Program-made: the position numbers and the translations under genes
Shown: piece after piece, positions 17,851 to 26,249 of the stretch
Numbering within the stretch: the stretch's first letter is position 1
How the letters are laid out: each line of letters starts with the position of its first letter
Notes under the pieces: generated by a model
Database searches by the model: none
The model's input: only the letters and a program-made list of their open reading frames with translations
What the model was told of the DNA's origin: nothing
Source of the DNA: Flavivirga algicola
Lineage (GTDB): Bacteria > Bacteroidota > Bacteroidia > Flavobacteriales > Flavobacteriaceae
DNA: 64,000 nt
Assembly: GCF_012910715.1 (NCBI RefSeq)
Contig: NZ_JABBHF010000004.1
Coordinates: 62,001 to 126,000, forward strand
Reading direction: 5' to 3'

Positions 17851-18480
17851 ATGAAAAAAGTAAATGTTTATCAATACGTCGATGAGGCCATTGCCTCTTT
17901 AGATAATGGCGGACGATTTTATAATATTTTGACGAAAGCAAATGATGGTGTGATATCTCAAGCCGAATTGGGTAAGGTTGGAGGGGTTTTTAATGATATC
18001 CAGAAAATGATTTTGTTTTTTGAATTAGCTACTTCTGAATTGGCTGAAAGCAATAAGATGGTGTTGCTTTCTAAAATGGAGGATAAACTAAAAAAAGGTT
18101 ATCACAAATTTACACCTCAAAAAATGATACCTTCTGAGGCAATTGGTAAAGGGGTTTTATCATCAAGTGCGATACTCACTGGAATACCAGAAATGATAAC
18201 TTCCAAAACAGATTTTAATGGGTTTATTATGGTGCCTGTAATGACTGGGAAGACCACAACATTTATTATGGTGCCGTTAATTGATGCGTATGATATCTAT
18301 GAGTTAAAAGATGATCTGCATTCGGAAACCTTTATAATAGCGCATGCTAAAAGCAAAGAAAAATTGCCTAATAAAAAAATAAAGGTAGCTGGTGTTTTTA
18401 AAGAATTAAAAGCTGGTATGGAAGAAAATTCTAATGCTAAAATGTTTTTGGAAATGGTTTATTACTCGGATCTACCTTAG
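17851..18480 (+). CDS. Conserved hypothetical cytosolic protein
   Basis: Not recognised. It is a 209-residue protein with no signal peptide or membrane helix. The N-terminal half is helical (QKMILFFELATSELAESNKM, LLSKMEDKLKKGYHKF). The middle holds alternating strands with a near-repeat, GFIMVPVMTGKTT then TFIMVPLIDAYDIYEL. GKTTTF is not in a P-loop context (no upstream GxxxxG). The C-terminus is lysine-rich. The ATG at 17851 follows AGTAGAAGAAA, a plausible purine-rich binding site. It lies on the opposite strand between the ketoacyl synthase and bioA. Confidence 0.65.
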   Translation: MKKVNVYQYVDEAIASLDNGGRFYNILTKANDGVISQAELGKVGGVFNDIQKMILFFELATSELAESNKMVLLSKMEDKLKKGYHKFTPQKMIPSEAIGKGVLSSSAILTGIPEMITSKTDFNGFIMVPVMTGKTTTFIMVPLIDAYDIYELKDDLHSETFIIAHAKSKEKLPNKKIKVAGVFKELKAGMEENSNAKMFLEMVYYSDLP

Positions 18481-18544
18481 ATAATAAAAGCCCGCTTAAG
18501 TCTTGAATGATATTTTGAAAGCTTTACCCCTAGTATACAATGCA

Positions 18545-19810
18545 CTAAACGATTTCTAAGACATCTTCAATAACGAGATAAACCTTCTGTAATTGTTCTT
18601 TAGTAATAGTATAAGGCGCTTGAATGTAAATAGTATTTCCTAAAGGACGAAGAAATACACCATGTTCTAAAAAGAATTGGTATAACTTATCTCGTAAATT
18701 ACCATAACGTTTCATTTCTACGTTTAAATCCAGAGCAAAAATAACGCCTGCTTGCCTTGTAGACTTAACTTTTGGGTGTGTTCTAATATGCTCGTTAAAT
18801 ACATTATGGGAAGTGATAATAGTTTTAATATTTTGTTGAATGTTTTCCGATCGTAATAAATCGATACCTGCTAAAGCAGCCGTACAAGCTAATGGATTTG
18901 CCGAATAGGTATGCCCATGAAATAGCCCTTTACTAATGTCGTCACTATAGAATGCCTCGTAAATTTCTTGTGAACAAGAGGTAAGCGCCATAGGCAATAA
19001 GCCACCCGTTAAGGCTTTGCTTAAACATATAATATCTGGGTTTGTATTCATGTGGAGGGATGCAAAGTGTTTTCCTGTTTTCCCAAAGCCTGTCATAACT
19101 TCATCTGCAACTGTAATAATTTTATGATCTTTACAAAACTTTAAAATCGCATTTAGGCCTTCAGAATCATGCATTTTCATAGCTGCTGCACCTTGAACTA
19201 AGGGTTCATATATAAAACCAGCTACTTTATTGGTTTTTACTATAGACGTTAAGGTGTCTAAGATTGTTTCATTATTTTTTCCATCTGGTGTTGGAATACG
19301 CTTTACCTCTAAAAAAAAATCTTCAAAAGGGCCATTATAAACTGATAATCCAGAGACACTCATAGCTCCAAAAGTGTCTCCATGAAATCCATCTTCAAAA
19401 GCAATGAGTGTATGACGTTTTTCACCCTTGTTAAAATGAAACTGCAAAGCCATTTTTATACCAATTTCAACAGCACTGGAGCCATTGTCACTAAAGAAAA
19501 TTTTATTCTGATTATCGGGTAAAATTTCAATAAGTGCTTCCGATAGTTTTATAGCAGGTTCGTGTGTAAACCCACTAAATACAACTTGATCCAACTGTTG
19601 CATTTGAGAAGCAACACGGTCGGTAATGTACTCATTACAATGCCCGTACATGCAGGTATACCAAGATGCTATGGCATCAATATATTCATGGCCATTTTCA
19701 TCATATAAAAGACATCCTTTTGCTTTGGTTATGGCTATTGTTTCTGGGTGTGTTTTATGTTGTGTTAAAGGGTGCCAGAGGTGTTTTTTGTCGCGTTCTT
19801 TTAGTGTCAT
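18545..19810 (-). CDS. bioA: Adenosylmethionine-8-amino-7-oxononanoate aminotransferase
   Basis: Class III PLP aminotransferase converting 8-amino-7-oxononanoate (KAPA) to 7,8-diaminopelargonate with S-adenosylmethionine as amino donor. 421 residues. The N-terminal HLWHPLTQHK and ASWYTCMYGHCNEYI are BioA signatures (Trp-Tyr substrate contacts). The cofactor site has FSDNGSSAVEIGIKM, the aspartate in VADEVMTGFGKTG (Asp236) and Schiff-base Lys265 in CLSKALTGG. It is the last gene of the bioF-DUF2007-bioD-bioA run; 84 bases with a hairpin repeat separate it from bioD. Confidence 0.97.
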   Translation of the reverse strand: MTLKERDKKHLWHPLTQHKTHPETIAITKAKGCLLYDENGHEYIDAIASWYTCMYGHCNEYITDRVASQMQQLDQVVFSGFTHEPAIKLSEALIEILPDNQNKIFFSDNGSSAVEIGIKMALQFHFNKGEKRHTLIAFEDGFHGDTFGAMSVSGLSVYNGPFEDFFLEVKRIPTPDGKNNETILDTLTSIVKTNKVAGFIYEPLVQGAAAMKMHDSEGLNAILKFCKDHKIITVADEVMTGFGKTGKHFASLHMNTNPDIICLSKALTGGLLPMALTSCSQEIYEAFYSDDISKGLFHGHTYSANPLACTAALAGIDLLRSENIQQNIKTIITSHNVFNEHIRTHPKVKSTRQAGVIFALDLNVEMKRYGNLRDKLYQFFLEHGVFLRPLGNTIYIQAPYTITKEQLQKVYLVIEDVLEIV

Positions 19811-19821
19811 AATATTTTGTC

Positions 19822-19841
19822 ATTCCCGTGAAAACGGGAAT
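19822..19841. repeat. Short palindromic repeat, GAAA-loop type (copy 1)
   Basis: ATTCCCGT, GAAA, ACGGGAAT: an 8-base-pair stem with a tetraloop in the bioD-bioA gap. Related copies stand at 54186, 61698 (decayed) and 61751. In RNA the GAAA loop would be very stable, so it could act on the bioD-bioA message. Confidence 0.75.
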
Positions 19842-19894
19842 CTGTTTTTTTATTATAGGTAGATTGTGGATTTCTGCTTTCAAAGGAACGACAG

Positions 19895-20503
19895 TTACAA
19901 CCTATCCTTAAACAATTCAGCATATTCTCTCACAACGTTTTTATCAAAATAGGGTTCTTCATTAATACGCCCAATAACCGAAACCTTTGTCATTTTTTCA
20001 ATAATATCTTCGGTGGTTTTATGTTCGTTTCCACTAAAAACAAGAGAAACATCAAAACCTTTTTCTTTTAAAGTGTTTATGGTTAGTAAGGTGTGATTGA
20101 TACTTCCTAAATAATGCCTGGAAACAATAATGACTTTGTAATTGGGTTTGATAAGATCTAAAATTGTTTGGGTATCATTTAATGGAACAAGCAAACCACC
20201 AGCGCCTTCAATAACCAAATGATTTTTTGTTTTAGGAGCATTAATTTGGCTTATGTCAATTGAAATTCCATCAATTTCTGCTGCTCCATGAGGACTCATC
20301 GGTGTTTTTAGGGCATAGGCATTAGGATGGAATTTCGATTTTGCATTGGAAATTAACCTTTCAACCTTTTTAGTGTCGCAGTTTTCTAATTCTCCTGCTT
20401 GAACGGGTTTCCAATAATCTGCTTTTAAAGCTTCTGTTATAATGGCCGATGCTATGGTTTTTCCAACATCAGTTGAAATTCCTGTTATAAAATAAGTATT
20501 CAT
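19895..20503 (-). CDS. bioD: Dethiobiotin synthetase
   Basis: ATP-dependent carboxylation and ring closure of diaminopelargonate to dethiobiotin. At 202 residues it is the normal size. The P-loop is GISTDVGKT near residues 8-16, with YWKPVQAGE (substrate lysine) and VIEGAGGLLVPLN as the other family motifs; ALKTPMSPHGAAE is the usual SPH loop. It starts one base after the DUF2007 gene ends, so the two are surely cotranscribed. Confidence 0.95.
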   Translation of the reverse strand: MNTYFITGISTDVGKTIASAIITEALKADYWKPVQAGELENCDTKKVERLISNAKSKFHPNAYALKTPMSPHGAAEIDGISIDISQINAPKTKNHLVIEGAGGLLVPLNDTQTILDLIKPNYKVIIVSRHYLGSINHTLLTINTLKEKGFDVSLVFSGNEHKTTEDIIEKMTKVSVIGRINEEPYFDKNVVREYAELFKDRL

Positions 20504-20881
20504 TTAAAAAACGGTATTACAAACATTACAACGGTACTTTGTTTTTTCAAAAAACGGGAATAACATATAAAATATATTTTTTCGTGAAGGTTCAGCTATT
20601 AGTATTTTGGTTGATTCACAATTAATACAAACAATAGCGTTTCCGTTTTTGTCTTTTTCATAAGCTCTTATTTTATTATAAATTTTTAAGGCTTCTGTTA
20701 CATCGTCATTGTGAACTAATAATTTAACACCTCCAATGGCTTGACTAATTAAAGGATCTGAATCTATAGTTTTTTCATCTAACAACATAACCCGAATACC
20801 TTCTGCTTCTAGTTTAGATTTGGTCACTTGAGCCTCTGTAGAATAAGGGAATGTTGCTAAAATGGTGTAATTGTCTATCAT
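20504..20881 (-). CDS. DUF2007-domain protein with C-terminal zinc ribbon
   Basis: A 125-residue protein. Residues 5-70 form the DUF2007 (putative signal-transducing, PII-like fold) unit: TILATFPYSTEAQVTKSKLE, GIRVMLLDE, GGVKLLVHNDDVTEAL. The C-terminal part has a CINC...CNVC pair of CxxC motifs (about 88 and 118) flanking a hydrophobic stretch (IFYMLFPFF), a probable zinc ribbon. It is packed between bioF and bioD (14 bases after bioF, directly against bioD). The biochemical role is unknown; the position suggests either a link to biotin or simple cotranscription. Confidence 0.8.
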   Translation of the reverse strand: MIDNYTILATFPYSTEAQVTKSKLEAEGIRVMLLDEKTIDSDPLISQAIGGVKLLVHNDDVTEALKIYNKIRAYEKDKNGNAIVCINCESTKILIAEPSRKNIFYMLFPFFEKTKYRCNVCNTVF

Positions 20882-20895
20882 AAAATGAAATCATT

Positions 20896-22035
20896 TTAAA
20901 CAAAGGTAGTGAGTAAGTTTAAAACTTGAGAGATTTCTGCTTTCGAATTATAGGAATGCAAACAAAAACGCAACCGTTCTTGATCTTTTGGAACTGTTGG
21001 TGATAAAATGGGTTTTATGTTAAAACCGTGTTCTTGAAATTTCTTAGCAATTCGCTTCACAGTTTCATTTCCAGAAATAATACAGCAATGTATGGCAGAA
21101 TAACTTTCTGTAAAATAGTCTTGAAGGTTATTTTTAATAACCTCACTTTTAAAATGCGTTATATTTTCATGAAGTTGTTCTCTGTGCTTTGTTAAAGTCA
21201 ATTCATGATAGGCTGAATATACAGTTGCTAAAGCATGAGGAGGTAAAGCCGTAGTATAAATAAAACTGCGTGAAAAATTTACTAAAAATTGCTTAAGCAG
21301 TTTGCTTCCTAAAATAACTGCTCCGTGTGCGCCAATGGCTTTCCCGAAAGTCACGATTCGAGCAAACACATCATTTTCTAAGTTTGAATCTTGAACCATT
21401 CCCATGCCACGTTCTCCAAAAACACCAATGGCATGTGCTTCGTCTATAATTAAAAAAGTATTTTCTTTTTTACATAGTCCTACCATACCTTTTAAATCTG
21501 GTGAATCACCATCCATTGAAAAAACAGACTCTGTAACAACATAAATATTAGTTTCTTGAGAGGCCTCTCGACTGCGTTCAAGGAGATCTTTTAAGTTTTT
21601 TAAATTGTTATGCTTAAACTTATAAGCCTTCGCATTAGAAAGTTTTATACCATCTCGAATGGATGCATGGATATATTCATCATATAAAATAATATCACCA
21701 CGTTGTGGGATAGATGAGAAGATTCCAATATTGGCATCGTAACCAGAATTGAAAATTAGAGCAGATTCACTATTGTGAAAATCAGATAATAATGATTCAA
21801 CGCTATTAAAAAACGGATGGTTTCCTGAAAGTAAACGCGAACCTGTTGTTCCGTTATGAGTCATATTATGTTCTATTAAAAACTCATGGGAATTATTAAA
21901 AATGGTTTCAGATTTTGAAAAACCTAAATAATCGTTAGATGAAAAGTCTACTAAATTATTTTGTTTGGCCAAATGCCGTAAGGCGTTATTAGCTTTACGT
22001 TTTTCCAGTTTTTGCTGAAGATTTTTAGGAAACAT
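20896..22035 (-). CDS. bioF: 8-amino-7-oxononanoate synthase
   Basis: PLP enzyme joining pimeloyl thioester and alanine to KAPA. With the ATG at 22035 it has 379 residues. An upstream in-frame TTG at 22050 is rejected because it lies in the promoter box TATCTTTG region. Family signs: DFSSNDYLGFSKS, NGTTGSRLLSGNH, FNSGYDANIG, IIDEAHAIGVFGERGMG and Schiff-base Lys232 in TFGKAIGAHGA. It is the first gene of the run leading to DUF2007, bioD and bioA. The start codon lies four bases after the promoter box, so the mRNA may be leaderless. Confidence 0.95.
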   Translation of the reverse strand: MFPKNLQQKLEKRKANNALRHLAKQNNLVDFSSNDYLGFSKSETIFNNSHEFLIEHNMTHNGTTGSRLLSGNHPFFNSVESLLSDFHNSESALIFNSGYDANIGIFSSIPQRGDIILYDEYIHASIRDGIKLSNAKAYKFKHNNLKNLKDLLERSREASQETNIYVVTESVFSMDGDSPDLKGMVGLCKKENTFLIIDEAHAIGVFGERGMGMVQDSNLENDVFARIVTFGKAIGAHGAVILGSKLLKQFLVNFSRSFIYTTALPPHALATVYSAYHELTLTKHREQLHENITHFKSEVIKNNLQDYFTESYSAIHCCIISGNETVKRIAKKFQEHGFNIKPILSPTVPKDQERLRFCLHSYNSKAEISQVLNLLTTFV

Positions 22036-22039
22036 GAGG

Positions 22040-22047
22040 CAAAGATA
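22040..22047 (-). promoter_or_regulatory. -7 promoter box of the bioF operon, overlapping the start region
   Basis: On the minus strand TATCTTTG followed by CCTC and the bioF ATG. No TTG at the expected upstream distance was found. Confidence 0.5.
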
Positions 22048-22093
22048 CAAAGACCAACTAGGTTAAAGAAATAGCTTTTTTTTGTAAAAAATC

Positions 22094-22137
22094 ATTGTTT
22101 ATCAATAATTTTAATATATTTGTTATCGTTAAACAAT
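22094..22137. promoter_or_regulatory. Promoter and candidate operator of the DUF2975 operon
   Basis: The -7 box TATATTTG is at 22115-22122. ATTGTTTA (22094-22101) and TAAACAAT (22130-22137) form an 8-base inverted repeat flanking it, and TTGTT N7 AACAA (22120-22136) overlaps its end. The block CAATAATTTTAAT also occurs twice (22103 and 22134). This is a good target for the HTH protein encoded at the end of the operon. Confidence 0.55.
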
Positions 22138-22149
22138 AATTTTAATATT

Positions 22150-22680
22150 ATGATAATGAAAGAAAACACAAATATTTTAACTATTATCACTTGGGTTATT
22201 TTGCTGTCTTTAGCTTCAATTTTACTTGATGATATTAGACAATTTGATTTTAACCAATTTAAAGAATTTCAAAATTGGGCAGAATCTGCAGATAAAAACG
22301 AATCTTGGTTTACCTCAAAAAATGCTATAAAATGGAGCTATTATGTGATTAGTGCTGCTTTGTTTTTCTTTAGAGGCTATCTCATTTATGGCTTTTCTTA
22401 TTTTTTATCAATTCTAAAAGAAATAGAAAAGGGAAATTACTTTAGTAACAATAATATAAGATCTTTTAAAAAGATAGGGAATATCTTTATTTGGTATACT
22501 ATTAATGTTTTTGTTTTAAGGTTTCTTCTGGCGTCCACAAGAAAATCTACTTTCAATTTTTTTAATGAACTAAAAGAGGAATTTACCTTTTTAATTCCAG
22601 CAGGATTGGCTTTTTATATTCTTGCAGAGATATTCAAACAAGCTAAGAAAACAAAAGAGGAAAATGATTTAACTATATAA
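22150..22680 (+). CDS. DUF2975-type membrane protein, copy 1
   Basis: Predicted 176-residue integral membrane protein with four helices: near the N-terminus (ILTIITWVILLSLASILL), then WSYYVISAALFFFRGYLIY, GNIFIWYTINVFVLRFLLA and FLIPAGLAFYILAEIFKQA. The motif before helix 3, EIEKGNYFSNNNIRSFKKIG, and the C-terminal QAKKTKEENDLTI are typical of DUF2975. The ATG at 22150 is chosen because farther-upstream TTG lies in the promoter. It is tandem with a paralogue (two bases apart) and an HTH gene: this triple is a recurrent arrangement in Bacteroidota and Firmicutes, with unknown function. Confidence 0.8.
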   Translation: MIMKENTNILTIITWVILLSLASILLDDIRQFDFNQFKEFQNWAESADKNESWFTSKNAIKWSYYVISAALFFFRGYLIYGFSYFLSILKEIEKGNYFSNNNIRSFKKIGNIFIWYTINVFVLRFLLASTRKSTFNFFNELKEEFTFLIPAGLAFYILAEIFKQAKKTKEENDLTI

Positions 22681-22682
22681 CT

Positions 22683-23186
22683 ATGAAAACAATATCAACA
22701 CTAAAAAAGTTAATTGATTTTTATTTCTATTTCCTAGCTCTAGGGTTTATAATATGGATTATCGTAATCCCAATAATGTTTAAAACTGGGAAATTTAACA
22801 CCCTAGATTTTTTAGATGATCATGACATTTCAAATTTAAGCTTTGGACGGTTTATGATGATGATTTTAGTTGGAGCCATTTTATATTATTACTTTTTAAA
22901 GGCCATATACTTACTTAAAAAATCTTTGAATGATTTGTGCAATGGAAACTATTTCTCGGAATTAGTAATAAGTAATTTTAATGAAATAGGGAAGTCTTTT
23001 TTGATTTGTGGTATAGGAGCTGCAGTTTTTAAATTTATTTTAAGATTAGTTTTTTTAAGTGATATTAAACTTGGAATTGATAACTTCCTCATTATATCCA
23101 TAATTATAGGCTTATTCTTTATGTTTTTGAGCGAAGTATTTATTAAAGCAAGAAAAGCTCAACAAGAAAACAACTTAACTATATAG
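22683..23186 (+). CDS. DUF2975-type membrane protein, copy 2
   Basis: A 167-residue paralogue of the preceding gene with the same four-helix layout and shared motifs: LNDLCNGNYFSELVISNFNEIGKSF before helix 3 and KARKAQQENNLTI at the end. The start follows the first copy's stop by two bases and its stop is two bases before the HTH gene, so all three form one transcript. The pair may form a heteromer. Confidence 0.8.
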   Translation: MKTISTLKKLIDFYFYFLALGFIIWIIVIPIMFKTGKFNTLDFLDDHDISNLSFGRFMMMILVGAILYYYFLKAIYLLKKSLNDLCNGNYFSELVISNFNEIGKSFLICGIGAAVFKFILRLVFLSDIKLGIDNFLIISIIIGLFFMFLSEVFIKARKAQQENNLTI

Positions 23187-23188
23187 GT

Positions 23189-23395
23189 ATGCCAATAATC
23201 GTAAATCTTGACGTCATGCTGGCCAAACGTAAAATGAAAAGCAAAGAGTTGGCTGAAATAATTGGTATAACCACAGCAAATATGTCCATTTTAAAATCAG
23301 GTAAAGCTAAAGCCATCCGGTTTTCTACATTAGAAGCTATTTGTAAAGCTTTAGATTGCCAGCCAAGTGATATTTTGGAGTATGTTAAAGGTTAA
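23189..23395 (+). CDS. Small Cro/C1-type HTH transcriptional regulator
   Basis: 68 residues consisting of only one XRE helix-turn-helix (YozG-like): MLAKRKMKSKELAEIIGITT, recognition helix TANMSILKSGKAKAIRFSTL, then LEAICKALDCQPSDILEYV. It lies directly after two DUF2975 genes and probably controls them through the inverted repeats around the -7 box at 22115. Confidence 0.9.
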   Translation: MPIIVNLDVMLAKRKMKSKELAEIIGITTANMSILKSGKAKAIRFSTLEAICKALDCQPSDILEYVKG

Positions 23396-23446
23396 TCTAG
23401 TATTAAAAATGTATTTTTGAAATATAAATTCTACTATTAATTTATT

Positions 23447-23902
23447 ATGAAAACGTTTTTCTTTCTTTTATTGTTTGTTGTGTCTTTTACTGGTTTTGCA
23501 CAAAATAATCATATTATAAAAACAGAAGATGGTAGGCGTGTTTTGCTTAAAGCCGATTTTACCTGGGAGTATATTGATGCAAAAAAGCCTAATCCTGTTG
23601 TAAATAATGATTTAGAGAATAGTACAAAACCAAAGAAGGATAAGGAATGTAATTTGGCAGAAGATTTTGTAGAGCCCAAGCTAAATAGGAAAATTCAAGC
23701 GCAGCTAAAAAGAGGAAGAGCAACGATGGCACATGTAAAGAAAAAAGTAGCTAAAGATTATAATTGCGAAGCAACAGATATTTTGCTTATAGCGGTTTCA
23801 GAACAAAAGGAAAAAGCCGTTTATCATTTTTGTATTAAGGGTACTAAAACAACTTACAAGCGTATTGGTAATTCCATAGTGAAAAAGGATACGTTTTTTT
23901 AA
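23447..23902 (+). CDS. Secreted protein, DUF3157-like
   Basis: 151 residues with a signal peptide (MKTFFFLLLFVVSFTGFAQ). The following KTEDGRRVLLKADFTWEYID matches the DUF3157 style of small periplasmic proteins (GRRV.L...TW.Y). A charged linker with EDFVEPKLNRKIQAQLKRGR and a globular end (CIKGTKTTYKRIG) follow. Function is unknown. It has a spacing of 51 bases from the HTH gene and may have its own promoter. Confidence 0.7.
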   Translation: MKTFFFLLLFVVSFTGFAQNNHIIKTEDGRRVLLKADFTWEYIDAKKPNPVVNNDLENSTKPKKDKECNLAEDFVEPKLNRKIQAQLKRGRATMAHVKKKVAKDYNCEATDILLIAVSEQKEKAVYHFCIKGTKTTYKRIGNSIVKKDTFF

Positions 23903-23903
23903 A

Positions 23904-24452
23904 TCAATCTAAGTATACCATTTTACCTGTTTCTTTTGAAGCTTTTTTGTCAATCCATTTGTAATTATTTGGAACAGTTGCATCTAATATATCAATTTGC
24001 AAAAGTTCCGAAATTTCATAGCCAACTAAAAACGCTTCTTTATAATCATATTTCTCGTAGAGTTCCCAATGTTTATTCCTATCATACCATAAATTAACTT
24101 CGAATATTTTATTCCCATCTTCAAGAGGTTGATGGAATATAGAAACATATTCATAATTAGAGATCGTTTTCCATTGCCCCAATTTAATAGGGCCTATTTC
24201 ATAGGTTTGTCTAAATTTCGATTTTTTTATATCTATATATACACTTTGATGAAAGGAAAATGCGATGCCAATGCCGATAAGATAAATAACCAATTCTATA
24301 CTACGACCTATACCTCTTACATTATCATCGTTCCAATTAGCCACGTATAAGATATAAGCTAATAAGCCGACGGCAGCTGTAAAAAATAAGGCTGCAATTA
24401 CACGTTGCCATAAAGGGCGTTGTTTTTCAGATACGATTGTATGTTTATTCAC
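23904..24452 (-). CDS. Hypothetical membrane protein with two helices
   Basis: Not recognised. It has 182 residues: a short N-terminal tail, helix 1 (VIAALFFTAAVGLLAYILYV), helix 2 (IELVIYLIGIGIAFSF) and then a cytosolic beta-rich region (YIDIKKSKFRQTYEIGPIKLG, FEVNLWYDRNKHWELYEKYD). The layout resembles bacterial PH-like membrane proteins, but the match is loose. It converges with the DUF3157-like gene, one base apart. Confidence 0.6.
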   Translation of the reverse strand: MNKHTIVSEKQRPLWQRVIAALFFTAAVGLLAYILYVANWNDDNVRGIGRSIELVIYLIGIGIAFSFHQSVYIDIKKSKFRQTYEIGPIKLGQWKTISNYEYVSIFHQPLEDGNKIFEVNLWYDRNKHWELYEKYDYKEAFLVGYEISELLQIDILDATVPNNYKWIDKKASKETGKMVYLD

Positions 24453-24549
24453 AAATCAAATATAGGAAAAGACATTTACTTAAAAAATATGGGTGCTATT
24501 ACCATATATAGTATTAAAAAGAACAGAGAAATCCTGTATATTTACTACT

Positions 24550-25806
24550 ATGTATGCTTTAGTAGATTGTAACAACTTTTATGCGTCTTGCGAACGTGCT
24601 TTTAACCCTAATTTACGCAACAAGCCCATGGCTATTTTAAGTAATAATGATGGCTGTGTTATTTCGCGTAGTGATGAGGCTAAAGCATTAAACCTTCCCA
24701 TGGGGGCGCCCATTTTTAAATGGGAGGCATTCTGTAAAGCGAATAATATTCTCATTTATTCTTCTAATTATCCATTATATGGAGATATGAGTAGTCGCGT
24801 TATGAGTATATTAAAACAGTTTACCCCCAATGTAGAGGAATACAGTATAGATGAAGCATTTATGCAATTTAAAGGCTTTGAGGGGTGCGATTTTGAAGAT
24901 TATGGAAACCAAATAAGACAGCGCCTTTTAAAATGGACTGGTCTTCCTACTTGTGTGGGGATCGCACCAACTAAGGCTTTGAGCAAAGTTGCTAATAAAA
25001 TAGCCCGTAAGTTTCCAAATGAAACTAAAGGCGTTTATGTGATTGATTCTGATGAAAAAAGAACAAAAGCCTTAAAATGGATAAAATTAGAAGCTGTTTG
25101 GGGGATTGGCTATGGGTTGCAAAAACGATTAAAAGCTAAAGGTTGTAAAACAGCATTAGATTTTGTGCAATTGCCAGATGAGTGGGTGCGCAAAAACTTT
25201 TCAATAACAGAGTGGAAGCTAAAAAAGGATTTGGAAGGCATTTCTAAATTAGAGCTGGATGAATTTCAAACAAAAAGAGCTATTGCAACAACCAGGAGTT
25301 TTGAATATACTTTCTCTGATATTGAAAATATTAAAGAACGCATTTCAACCTTTGCAACGAGCTGTGCTGAAAAACTACGAAAGCAAGGCTCTAGTTGTCA
25401 TATTATATATGTTATTTTAAGAAGCGATAGACATAAAAAGGGAACAGCACAGCACAGGGCAAGTAAAGCTATAAGTTTACCATACCCAACAAATTCTTCT
25501 TTAATTATTAGTAATTGTGCTGTAGATAGTGTAGTTTCAATTTTTAAAAAAGGTATAAAATATAAGCGGGCAGGTGTTATTGTTACGGGTTTGGTGCCCA
25601 CAAACAACCATCAATTAGATATGTTTGAAACTGAAGATCCAAAGCATAAACCATTGATGGATACAATAGATGCATTGAACGCTAAATACGAAAATTATAA
25701 AATAAAGCTAGGGAATCAAGATTTGAAACGGACTTGGAAAATGCGACAAGAACGCTTGTCTCCAAGGTATACAACGAATATTAATGATATTATTAAAGTA
25801 AAATGA
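24550..25806 (+). CDS. umuC: Y-family DNA polymerase, UmuC type
   Basis: Translesion polymerase (Pol V catalytic subunit), 418 residues. The start is set at ATG 24550 because the sequence then opens with the palm motif MYALVDCNNFYASCERAF (Asp6). The catalytic pair is Asp101-Glu102 in EEYSIDEAFM. The fingers/thumb motifs SNNDGCVISRS, GIAPTKALSKVANKIARKF and WGIGYGLQKRLKAKG are present, with the UmuC C-terminal extension. The umuD gene follows with a 4-base overlap, the reverse of the E. coli order. Confidence 0.95.
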   Translation: MYALVDCNNFYASCERAFNPNLRNKPMAILSNNDGCVISRSDEAKALNLPMGAPIFKWEAFCKANNILIYSSNYPLYGDMSSRVMSILKQFTPNVEEYSIDEAFMQFKGFEGCDFEDYGNQIRQRLLKWTGLPTCVGIAPTKALSKVANKIARKFPNETKGVYVIDSDEKRTKALKWIKLEAVWGIGYGLQKRLKAKGCKTALDFVQLPDEWVRKNFSITEWKLKKDLEGISKLELDEFQTKRAIATTRSFEYTFSDIENIKERISTFATSCAEKLRKQGSSCHIIYVILRSDRHKKGTAQHRASKAISLPYPTNSSLIISNCAVDSVVSIFKKGIKYKRAGVIVTGLVPTNNHQLDMFETEDPKHKPLMDTIDALNAKYENYKIKLGNQDLKRTWKMRQERLSPRYTTNINDIIKVK

Positions 25807-26243
25807 TAAGACACAAATCACAACACTTAACGTTTTTTACTCCAAAAGCAATAAGCGGTTCGGGAGCACCTTTTTTTGATACTGGAATTTCGGCAGGATT
25901 TCCTTCGCCTGCGGAAGATTTTAAGGAACAGCGTTTGTCTTTAGATAAAGAGCTTATTAAAAATAAAGAAGCTACCTTTTTTGCTCGGGTAAGTGGGCAG
26001 TCTATGATTGGTGCTGGATTAGACGATAATGATTTATTGGTTATAGACAGAAGCTTAGAGCCTGTGAATAACAAAATAGCCGTTTGCTTTTTAGATGGTG
26101 AATTTACGGTAAAGCGTTTAAAGGTGAATAAAGAAGGGGTTTGGTTGCAGCCAGAAAACCCAAATTATCCCATAATAAAAATTACTAGCGATAATGATTT
26201 TGTTATTTGGGGGATTGTCACTAATGTGATTAAAAAAGTATAG
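25803..26243 (+). CDS. umuD: UmuD-type self-cleaving protease (LexA/S24 family)
   Basis: 146 residues. It is cleaved after RecA activation to give the active UmuD' partner of the polymerase. The cleavage site Ala31-Gly32 is in ISAGFPSPAEDF, the nucleophile Ser67 in VSGQSMIGAG and the general base Lys104 in FTVKRL. Spacings (35 and 37 residues) match those of E. coli UmuD exactly. The ATG overlaps the umuC stop by four bases, so translation is coupled. Confidence 0.94.
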   Translation: MIRHKSQHLTFFTPKAISGSGAPFFDTGISAGFPSPAEDFKEQRLSLDKELIKNKEATFFARVSGQSMIGAGLDDNDLLVIDRSLEPVNNKIAVCFLDGEFTVKRLKVNKEGVWLQPENPNYPIIKITSDNDFVIWGIVTNVIKKV

Positions 26244-26249
26244 TTTATA

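Noticed and set aside
17851-18480. GKTTTF as a P-loop in the unknown protein
   Set aside because: The Gly-rich lead (GxxxxGK) is missing and the stretch is within a repeated beta pattern.
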